This document shows positions 58,050 through 64,000 of a stretch of DNA of 64,000 nucleotides, in pieces. The stretch's first letter is position 1, and each line of letters starts with the position of its first letter. The position numbers and the translations under genes were made by a program. The stretch is taken from positions 434,001 through 498,000 of the forward strand of contig NZ_AP022589.1 of assembly GCF_010731755.1 (NCBI RefSeq), written 5' to 3'. This stretch comes from Mycolicibacter minnesotensis (lineage in GTDB: Bacteria > Actinomycetota > Actinomycetes > Mycobacteriales > Mycobacteriaceae). The notes under the pieces were generated by a model. The model saw only the letters and a list, made by a program, of their open reading frames with translations. It did not search any database and was not told the DNA's origin.

Positions 58050-58730
58050 GTGCGGATACTGCTGGTCGAAGACGAGGCTCGGCTGGCGCAGACCGTACGT
58101 CGCGGACTGGTCGCCGAGGGCTTTGTCGTCGACGTCGAGCACGACGGCGCAGACGGGCTGGCCGCCGCCATCACCGGCGACTATGACGTAGTGGTGTTGG
58201 ACATCATGTTGCCCAGCCTCAGCGGCTACCAGGTGGTCCGCGAGCTGCGGGCGCAGCAGGTGTGGACGCCGGTACTCATGCTGTCAGCCAAGGACGGCGA
58301 GTACGACATGGCCGATGCCTTCGACATCGGCGCCGACGACTACCTGACCAAGCCGTTCTCGTTCGTCGTCCTGGTGGCGCGACTGCGCGCGCTGCTGCGG
58401 CGCGGCGCCCCGGCGCGTCCGACCGTGCTCACTGTGGGCACCCTGTCGCTCGATCCGGCTCGCCGCCGGGTGACCCGCGGCGACACGGTGCTCGAGTTGA
58501 CGCCGCGCGAGTTCGGGCTGCTGCAGTTCTTGATGCGGCACCCCGGTGATGTCGTCACCAAACCCGAGATCTTGCGGTCGGTGTGGGATTCGAACTACAC
58601 CGGCGATGAGAACGTCGTCGAGGTCTACGTTGGGTATCTGCGCCGCAAGGTCGACGTGCCGTTCGGACTCGCCACTATCGAGACGGTGCGCGGCGCAGGC
58701 TACCGCCTGCGCTCCGACCTGGATTCTTGA
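58050..58730 (+). CDS. OmpR/PhoB-family response regulator
   Basis: 226 residues from GTG 58050. The receiver domain has the acidic pair in LLVEDEARLAQ (residues 4-14), the phospho-Asp in VVVLDIMLPSLSG (near residue 51), Ser in LMLSAKDGEYD and Lys in DYLTKPFSF (near residue 101). The winged-helix domain follows: LELTPREFGLLQFLMRHPGDVVTKPEILRSVWDSNYTGDENVVEVYVGYLRRKV and the C-terminal TVRGAGYRL. It pairs with the histidine kinase encoded convergently; their 3' ends overlap by 31 bases. The target genes and signal are unknown. The divergent DedA gene is one candidate. Confidence 0.92.
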   Translation: MRILLVEDEARLAQTVRRGLVAEGFVVDVEHDGADGLAAAITGDYDVVVLDIMLPSLSGYQVVRELRAQQVWTPVLMLSAKDGEYDMADAFDIGADDYLTKPFSFVVLVARLRALLRRGAPARPTVLTVGTLSLDPARRRVTRGDTVLELTPREFGLLQFLMRHPGDVVTKPEILRSVWDSNYTGDENVVEVYVGYLRRKVDVPFGLATIETVRGAGYRLRSDLDS

Positions 58731-60133
58731 TCCGGGCGGCCTGACCGCGGCAGCGCAACGGTGAATACCGCCCCACCACCGGCGGCATCGTCCACGGTCA
58801 CGGTTCCCCGGTGGGCGCGCACCACCTCCGCGACGATCGCCAGGCCGAGCCCGGTTCCGCCCGACGCCCGGGCACGGGCCGCGTCGAGCCTGACGAATCG
58901 CTCGAAGATCCGGCTCCGGTCACCCACCGGGATCCCAGGACCGTCGTCGGCGATCGTGATCACGACGCCGTCCGAGGCCGGACTACAGCTCAGCGTCACC
59001 GTGCTGCGGGCATACCGTGCCGCGTTGTCGACCAGGTTGCGAATCACCCGAGTCAGCGCAGCGCGATCGCCGGTGACTCGGCAGGCCGCGATATCGGTCA
59101 CGACGCTGACCGACCCACCGCCGGCGAGTCGATTCGCCTCGGCCTCCAGCAGGTCGTCGACATCGACGTCCTCCCCGCGCAGTCCCAGCGCCCCTTCGTC
59201 GGAGCGAGCCAGCAGCAGCAGATCTTGGAGAAGTTGACTCATCCGCTGTGATTCCGGGAGCAGCGATTCGTCGATCAGGGCCCGGTCCATCAGTTCGGGC
59301 CGGGCACTGGCCAATTCCAGTGCGGTGGTGATCGTGGCCAGCGGGCTGCGCAGTTCGTGCGACACGTCGCTGACCAGACGCAGCTGAGCTGCCCTGCCGT
59401 GCTCCAGGCGAGACAGCATGGCGTTCATCGTCGTCGCGAGCTCGGCGATCTCGTCATGGGTTCGGGGAACGGGCACCCGCTCGGTCAGGTCAGCACTCGA
59501 GATCGACGCCACCCGGGTACGGATCGCCTCCACCGGCCGCAGTGCGGCACCGACCAGGCGAAACGTTGCCGCCGCCACCAACACGATCAGAATCGGCGCG
59601 CCGACGCCCAGCAGCACACCCACCACGGTCACGATCTCCTCGACCGGTTCGCGGTCCACCCCCACCAGAACGGTGACCGGACCTTCCTCGGCGCCGGCAC
59701 CACGCGCCGATACCCAGTACTCCTCGCCGGTGGCGGATTCGACCCGGCCCACATACCGCGCTTGCCCGTCGGCAAGGGTTACCGCCGCCAGTGGCGATCG
59801 GGGCGCACCGTTGGAGGCGGCCCGGATCACGCCCGACGCCCCGACAACCTGCACCACGGCGATGTGCCCATCGGTGGCCAGTAACGCCGACTCCATGTCA
59901 TCGAAATCGCCCGATCGCAGCTGGGCCGCGATGTGTTCGGCACGAAGTCCCGCCGCGGTCTCGGCGGTCGATTCCAGCGACCGGTACAACACCAACAGGA
60001 GCAGCCCGCCCGCGATCGCAAGGCAGAGCGTCATCACCACCGCGGCGGCCAGCGCCGATCGAGTCCGAACACCGCTGTACAGCGAGCGAGCCCGCTTGAT
60101 GACGGCCCGCGTCCGGTGCGTGTTGCCTCTCAC
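58700..60133 (-). CDS. Sensor histidine kinase, HAMP/HisKA type
   Basis: 477 residues from GTG 60133, preceded by GGGAGG; GTG 60163 is an alternative. Transmembrane helix 1 is ALAAAVVMTLCLAIAGGLLLLVLY (near residue 27), an extracytoplasmic sensor of about 110 residues follows, then helix 2 VVGVLLGVGAPILIVLVAAATF (near residue 170). HAMP and HisKA regions: LRPVEAIRTRV and the H-box VSDVSHELRSPL (near residue 290). ATP-binding boxes: NLVDNAARYA (N), DDGPGIP (G1), GGTGLGLAIV (G2). It is the partner of the response regulator at 58050. The convergent arrangement with 31-base overlap is unusual for a two-component pair. Confidence 0.9.
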   Translation of the reverse strand: MRGNTHRTRAVIKRARSLYSGVRTRSALAAAVVMTLCLAIAGGLLLLVLYRSLESTAETAAGLRAEHIAAQLRSGDFDDMESALLATDGHIAVVQVVGASGVIRAASNGAPRSPLAAVTLADGQARYVGRVESATGEEYWVSARGAGAEEGPVTVLVGVDREPVEEIVTVVGVLLGVGAPILIVLVAAATFRLVGAALRPVEAIRTRVASISSADLTERVPVPRTHDEIAELATTMNAMLSRLEHGRAAQLRLVSDVSHELRSPLATITTALELASARPELMDRALIDESLLPESQRMSQLLQDLLLLARSDEGALGLRGEDVDVDDLLEAEANRLAGGGSVSVVTDIAACRVTGDRAALTRVIRNLVDNAARYARSTVTLSCSPASDGVVITIADDGPGIPVGDRSRIFERFVRLDAARARASGGTGLGLAIVAEVVRAHRGTVTVDDAAGGGAVFTVALPRSGRPDQESRSERRR

Positions 60134-60264
60134 CCGGCCTCCCGGTTCATCGCCTGTCGACACAGCATGCCCGCCATCGTGGCCCGCCGCCGCTGTGCTG
60201 GCACTGAGGCCGCAGACAGCGCACGACGCCCAGCACGTCGGAGGCACCCGCTAACCTGCCGGGC

Positions 60265-61443
60265 ATGCTGTCGACTCTGGCGGTTCGCGGGTACCGCTCA
60301 CTGCGCGACGTGGTGCTCCCACTGCGTCGACTCACCGTCGTCACGGGTGCCAATGGCACCGGCAAGACCTCGCTGTACCGGTCGCTGCGCCTGCTCGCCG
60401 ACTGCGGCCGCGGCGAGGTGATCGGATCACTGGCCCGCGAAGGTGGCCTGGAGTCGGTGCTGTGGGCCGGCCCCGAGCAGCTCGGCGAAGCGCGTCGCAG
60501 CGGCGCGGCCCAGGGCAGCGTGCGCACCCGAGTGGTCTCGCTGGAGATGGGTTTCGCCTCCGACGACTTCGGCTACCTGGTCGATTTGGGTCTGCCGCAG
60601 GATCCTGCGCAGTCGTCGGCGTTCGCCCACGATCCGGAGATCAAACGCGAGATCGTGTTCGCCGGCCCGGTACCGCGGCGCGGTGCCACCTTGGTGAGCC
60701 GCACCCGGGCTTTCGCGCAGTCCAGCACGGACTCCGGTGTCGAGGAACTGTCGCGGACACTGCCGACCTATCGCAGCGTGCTCGCCGAATTCGCCCACCC
60801 CGGCGCGCACCCAGAGCTCGCCGCGGTACGCGACCGGCTGCGGGACTGGCGCTTTTACGACGGCTTCCGAGTGGACGCCGGCGCACCGGTGCGACGGCCC
60901 CAGGTCGGCACTCGTACGCCGGTCCTGGCCGGTGATGGCGCCGACCTGGCCGCAACCGTGCAGACCATCATCGAGTCAGGTGACGAGGAGCTGGACCGTG
61001 CGATCGCAGGTGCGTTCGACGGGGCGACGCTGTCGATCAGCTCCCACGACGGCATGTTCGACCTGCAGCTGCGCCAGCGAGGCATGCTGCGGCCCTTGCG
61101 GGCCGCCGAACTGTCCGATGGCACCCTGCGCTTCCTGCAGTGGGCCGCCGCCCTGCTGAGCCCGCAGCCGCCGTCGCTGATGGTGCTCAACGAGCCGGAG
61201 ACGTCGCTGCATCCCGACCTGGTGTCGCCCCTGGCCGGGCTCATCCGTGCCGCTGCCACCCGAACGCAGATCGTGGTGGTCACCCACGCGCGCACCATGC
61301 CGGAACTGCTCGCCGCCGTACCGATCGCCGAGGCCGACCGTCACGACACCGCAGAAATCGAGGTCTACAAAGACTTCGGCGAGACCCGGGTCGCCGGACT
61401 GGGCCTGCTGACCACCCCGCCCTGGGACTGGGGCAGGCGCTGA
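60265..61443 (+). CDS. AAA-family ATPase (SMC/RecF-like, AAA_21 domain)
   Basis: 392 residues. Walker A is VTGANGTGKTSLYRSL (residues 27-42), preceded by LAVRGYRSLRDVVLPLRRL, the usual start of RecF/SMC-like ATPases. The C-terminal part has the signature-like LSDGTLRFLQWAAALLSPQPP (near residue 275), Walker B LMVLNEPETSLHPDLVSPLA (near residue 302) and VVVTHARTMPELL (near residue 330). The middle is short and lacks a long coiled coil. The family (COG4637-like predicted ATPases) is often single; some relatives are phage-defence or DNA-repair proteins, but no nuclease domain or neighbour is seen here. Function unknown. Confidence 0.87.
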   Translation: MLSTLAVRGYRSLRDVVLPLRRLTVVTGANGTGKTSLYRSLRLLADCGRGEVIGSLAREGGLESVLWAGPEQLGEARRSGAAQGSVRTRVVSLEMGFASDDFGYLVDLGLPQDPAQSSAFAHDPEIKREIVFAGPVPRRGATLVSRTRAFAQSSTDSGVEELSRTLPTYRSVLAEFAHPGAHPELAAVRDRLRDWRFYDGFRVDAGAPVRRPQVGTRTPVLAGDGADLAATVQTIIESGDEELDRAIAGAFDGATLSISSHDGMFDLQLRQRGMLRPLRAAELSDGTLRFLQWAAALLSPQPPSLMVLNEPETSLHPDLVSPLAGLIRAAATRTQIVVVTHARTMPELLAAVPIAEADRHDTAEIEVYKDFGETRVAGLGLLTTPPWDWGRR

Positions 61444-61456
61444 GCCGCAGGACGGT

Positions 61457-62332
61457 TCAGGAGCTGCGCAACGATTCCCGCGAAGGCCGCAAAGCGCGGC
61501 TGAACAGCACGTTGGCCTGACGCATCGCCACACTGTAGGGCAGCCATGCCAGCCGCTTGAACGCATACAGCGCCCTGATGTCGCCGGAGGTATAGACCAG
61601 GTAGCGGTTGCGCGCCACCCCCGCCAGGATCTTGTCCGCCGCCTTCTCCGACGACACCGCATGGCCGGCGAAACGCCCCACCCATTTCTCCACCTGCGGA
61701 TCCTCGCGGTCCACGCCGGCGATCTCGACCGTGTGGACCAGCCCGGTCTTGACCGCGCCGGGTACCACCACCGAGACGCCGATGCGGTGGCGCGCCAGGT
61801 CGAACCTCAGCACCTCCGACACGCCACGCAGGCCGAACTTGCTGGCGGAATAGGCGGCGTGCCAGGGCAATGCGACGATCCCGGCCGCCGAGGAGACGTT
61901 GACCAGGTTTCCGCCGCGGCCGGCGGCCACCATCTGCGGCAGGAAGGACTCGATGACGTGGATGGGGCCCATCAGGTTGATGTCGACCATTTTTCGCCAC
62001 TGCTCGTGACTCAACCGATCTACGGTGCCCCACGCCGACACCCCGGCAATGTTCATCACGACGTCCATCGGCTCATGCCGGGCATGAATGTCGGCGGCGA
62101 AGGCGGCGACGTCGTCGTAGTCGGCGATATCGACCACCCGGTGCTCGGGTACCAACGCGCCCAGAGCGCGTGCATCGGCGACGGTCTGCGCCAAACCCTC
62201 AGCATTGCGATCGGTCAGGTACAGCTCGGCGCCATGCTCAGCCAGGCGCAGCGCGGTGGCCCGCCCGATCCCGCTCGCCGCTCCGGTGATGAAACACCGC
62301 TTGCCCCGGTAGTACTGCGCTACGCGTGTCAT
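61457..62332 (-). CDS. Short-chain dehydrogenase/reductase (Rv3057c-like)
   Basis: 291 residues from ATG 62332. The cofactor motif is CFITGAASGIGRATALRLAEHG (near residue 14), NAG motif is VVMNIAGVSAWG (near residue 88), and the catalytic Ser/Tyr/Lys are in LVNVSSAAGIVALPWHAAYSASKFGLRG (near residue 140). An Asp in YLTDRNAEG points to NAD rather than NADP. It oxidises or reduces a hydroxyl/keto group on an unknown, probably lipid, substrate. The C-terminal part (LYAFKRLAWLPYSVAMRQ) may touch the membrane. It lies next to the TetR and cyp136 genes as in M. tuberculosis, and converges with the AAA ATPase. Confidence 0.92.
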   Translation of the reverse strand: MTRVAQYYRGKRCFITGAASGIGRATALRLAEHGAELYLTDRNAEGLAQTVADARALGALVPEHRVVDIADYDDVAAFAADIHARHEPMDVVMNIAGVSAWGTVDRLSHEQWRKMVDINLMGPIHVIESFLPQMVAAGRGGNLVNVSSAAGIVALPWHAAYSASKFGLRGVSEVLRFDLARHRIGVSVVVPGAVKTGLVHTVEIAGVDREDPQVEKWVGRFAGHAVSSEKAADKILAGVARNRYLVYTSGDIRALYAFKRLAWLPYSVAMRQANVLFSRALRPSRESLRSS

Positions 62333-62398
62333 GGATGCAGACGATACCGGCGGTACCGCGCACCGATCATTCAATCCCCCGCTGGGCCGCCCATGGCG

Positions 62399-63049
62399 CT
62401 AGCCCCTACGGCCGCCCCACAGCGCATTACGCCACAGCGCCTCGAGCACCCCCACGCCGCGGCCCACATCGCCGTCGGGGCCCACGAAGGCGCTGTCGCC
62501 GGACAGCATGTAGGCGGTGGTGGCCCCCAGGGTGCGCACCAGCGCCGGGAGGTCGTCGTTGATGGGATGCGCGGTACCCGCGGCGATCTCCTCTTTGACC
62601 ACGGCGACGATCTGCTCGATCACCGCGTCGATCTGGGCGTCGAGCAACTCCCGGATCTCGGCATCGCTGTTGCGGGCAAGGTTGCAGGCCGACATCACCG
62701 GGTCGTTGTGGGCATAGACCGCGGCTGCACTGCCCACCATGCGTTGTGCGAACTCCGCAGGCGATTCGTCGGCACTCCGCGGCGCGAAGTAGTGCGTCAG
62801 TTCTTCGAGCTCATGCGTCGCCTCTGCCAGGATGTGCGCCAGCACGGCGTATTTGGAGTCGAAGTAGAAATAGAACCCGGACCGCGCCACGCCTGCCCGG
62901 TCGCTGATGGTGCTGACCGACAGTTCGGCGAAGGGCTTTTCCTGCAGCAGCTCGCGCACCGCCTGCACGATCGCCTGACGTTGCTTGTCGCCCCGTCGCA
63001 TGGGCAGATCGTCGGGAGACCGCCCGGCCGCGCCGTTCTCGGTATTCAC
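62399..63049 (-). CDS. TetR family transcriptional regulator (Rv3058c-like)
   Basis: 216 residues from GTG 63049, the length I recall for Rv3058c; AAGG lies eight bases upstream. The helix-turn-helix is KQRQAIVQAVRELLQEKPFAELSVSTISDRAGVARSGFYFYFDSKYAVL (residues 22-70). The ligand domain contains AEFAQRMVGSAAAVYAHNDPVMSACN. It is divergent from cyp136 with a palindrome between them (63086-63099), so it probably represses the P450 and possibly itself and the SDR downstream. A GTG at 63067 would add six residues. Confidence 0.9.
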   Translation of the reverse strand: MNTENGAAGRSPDDLPMRRGDKQRQAIVQAVRELLQEKPFAELSVSTISDRAGVARSGFYFYFDSKYAVLAHILAEATHELEELTHYFAPRSADESPAEFAQRMVGSAAAVYAHNDPVMSACNLARNSDAEIRELLDAQIDAVIEQIVAVVKEEIAAGTAHPINDDLPALVRTLGATTAYMLSGDSAFVGPDGDVGRGVGVLEALWRNALWGGRRG

Positions 63050-63085
63050 CTTTGCACCTTGCACCACGCCGAGCCGTATTCAAAC

Positions 63086-63099
63086 TTGACAGGCGTCAA
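63086..63099. promoter_or_regulatory. TetR operator candidate in the Rv3058c-like/cyp136 promoter
   Basis: TTGAC-AGGC-GTCAA is a 5-bp inverted repeat with a four-base centre, in an AT-richer stretch 37 bases upstream of the TetR start and 67 bases upstream of the P450 start. TTGAC/GTCAA half-sites are typical for TetR-family repressors in mycobacteria. Confidence 0.55.
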
Positions 63100-63166
63100 A
63101 TTTGATCCAAGTATTAGTGCCCAAGTGACGGTTACCACAACCTGTCCGGGCCGCTAAGGAGCGTTC

Positions 63167-64000
63167 GTGACCACCATCAGCACCCCACGTTACCTGCTGG
63201 ACCAGGCCAAACGTCGGTTCACTCCCACCATGAACACCATCCCGGGCATGGGTTTGATCGAAAAGCGGCTGATGAACGTCGACTGGCCGCAGCACACTCT
63301 GGCAGAGCCGCCCGCGGGCAGCGACCTCAAACCCATCATGGGCGACTCCGGCCTGCCGCTGCTGGGCCACATCGTCGAGATGTTCCGCCTGGGTCCGGAT
63401 TTCCCGCTGCACCTGTACAACACCCGGGGACCGATCACCTTTGCCGACTCGCCGATCCTGCCGTCGATCGTCGCGCTCGGCCCCGAGGCCACCCAGACGA
63501 TCTTCGTCAATAAGAACAAGGACTTCTCGCAGAAGGGCTGGCTCCCGGTGATCGGGCCGTTCTTCAACCGCGGCCTGATGATGCTGGAGTTCGACGAGCA
63601 CATGGCCCACCGGCGCATCATGCAGTCCGCCTTCACCCGGCCCCGGCTGGCCAGCTACGTCGAGGACATCGACCGGGTGGCCACGGCGATCGTGGCCGAC
63701 TGGCCCACCGACGACGGCCGATTCCTGGTGTACCCGGCTATGAAGGAGCTGACCCTCGACGTCGCCTCGGTGGTGTTCATGGGCCACGAGCCCGGCAGTG
63801 ACCACCAGCTGGTCACCAAGGTCAACCGCGCCTTCGAGCAGACCACCCGTGCCGGCGGCGCCATCATCCGCACCGGCGTGCCGCCGTTCAAGTGGTGGCA
63901 GGGTCTGCAGGGCCGCAAACTGCTCGAGGACTACTTCACCGAGCGGGTCAAGGAGCGCCGCAAGGTCGAGGGAACCGACATGCTCACCGTGCTCTGTCAC
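63167..64000 (+). CDS. cyp136: Cytochrome P450, N-terminal 278 codons (cut by window edge; cyp136-like)
   Basis: The frame is open from GTG 63167 (AAGGA seven bases upstream) to the window end. It begins TTISTPRYLLDQAKRRF and contains GDSGLPLLGHIVEMFRLGPDFPLHLYN (near residue 63), a membrane-P450-like proline region, then FVNKNKDFSQKGWLPVIGPFFNRGLMMLEFDEHMAHRRIMQSAF (near residue 110), where HMAHRR matches the helix C haem-propionate contact. The length before the haem Cys is typical of CYP136. The I-helix and the haem-binding Cys lie beyond the edge. Electron partner and substrate unknown; the divergent TetR probably regulates it. Confidence 0.9.
   Translation, partial: MTTISTPRYLLDQAKRRFTPTMNTIPGMGLIEKRLMNVDWPQHTLAEPPAGSDLKPIMGDSGLPLLGHIVEMFRLGPDFPLHLYNTRGPITFADSPILPSIVALGPEATQTIFVNKNKDFSQKGWLPVIGPFFNRGLMMLEFDEHMAHRRIMQSAFTRPRLASYVEDIDRVATAIVADWPTDDGRFLVYPAMKELTLDVASVVFMGHEPGSDHQLVTKVNRAFEQTTRAGGAIIRTGVPPFKWWQGLQGRKLLEDYFTERVKERRKVEGTDMLTVLCH

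Overview
The window is a high-GC chromosomal segment from a mycobacterium. Gene order follows the Mycobacterium tuberculosis Rv3028c to Rv3059 interval: etfA/etfB, the methylglucose lipopolysaccharide (MGLP) genes, an Rv3034c-like acyltransferase, an Rv3035-like propeller lipoprotein, a TB22.2-like protein, two methyltransferases, echA17, a Nudix hydrolase, an ABC ATPase, serB2, ctaD, fecB, adhC, nrdF2, an Rv3050c-like TetR, nrdE/nrdI/nrdH, and an Rv3057c-like SDR, Rv3058c-like TetR and cyp136. Those names rest on remembered synteny plus visible motifs; no search was run. A PGRS protein that lacks a PE domain, a PE-PPE-domain esterase that lacks a PE/PPE head, and many small secreted proteins also point to Mycobacteriaceae. 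The species cannot be named from this window.

Layout. 1-4910: etfA (cut by the window edge), etfB and the MGLP genes (methyltransferase, GH57 enzyme, glycosyltransferase). 4921-16975: an accessory catabolic block, apparently inserted inside the MGLP locus. It holds a zinc alcohol dehydrogenase, a Baeyer-Villiger monooxygenase (BVMO), two related TetR regulators, a haloalkane dehalogenase-TfoX pair divergent from an HxlR regulator, an aldehyde dehydrogenase-esterase operon, an LLM flavin oxidoreductase, an LCMT-type methyltransferase and an F420/FAD redox pair. 16979-33988: mostly the conserved backbone, with two added secreted histidine phosphatases and the PE-PPE esterase. 34079-45850: a second variable region with a CynX-type transporter and FadR regulator, a PucR regulator divergent from a large secreted DUF1214-like protein, a frameshifted small membrane gene, small secreted proteins, the 1212-residue PGRS protein and an XRE regulator. 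45934-56896: the class Ib ribonucleotide reductase region, with two complete nrdF genes (nrdF2-like and nrdF1-like) flanking a secreted glycoside hydrolase, a TetR and a geranylgeranyl reductase-family enzyme, then nrdE-nrdI-nrdH. 57297-64000: DedA protein, two-component pair, AAA ATPase, SDR, TetR and the start of cyp136 (cut by the window edge).

How parts work together. The accessory block contains each step of a Baeyer-Villiger route: alcohol to ketone (ADH), ketone to ester or lactone (BVMO), ester cleavage (HSL-family esterase) and aldehyde to acid (ALDH). A near-identical 21-bp palindromic element precedes both the BVMO gene and the ALDH/LLM divergent promoter 5.6 kb away, which suggests one regulator controls the set. 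In the reductase region, nrdF2 and nrdHIE each carry a pair of NrdR-like boxes spaced 32 bp. The second nrdF instead has a perfect 16-bp palindrome inside its promoter and a 33-codon leader ORF. No tRNA, rRNA, insertion sequence or CRISPR array was seen.
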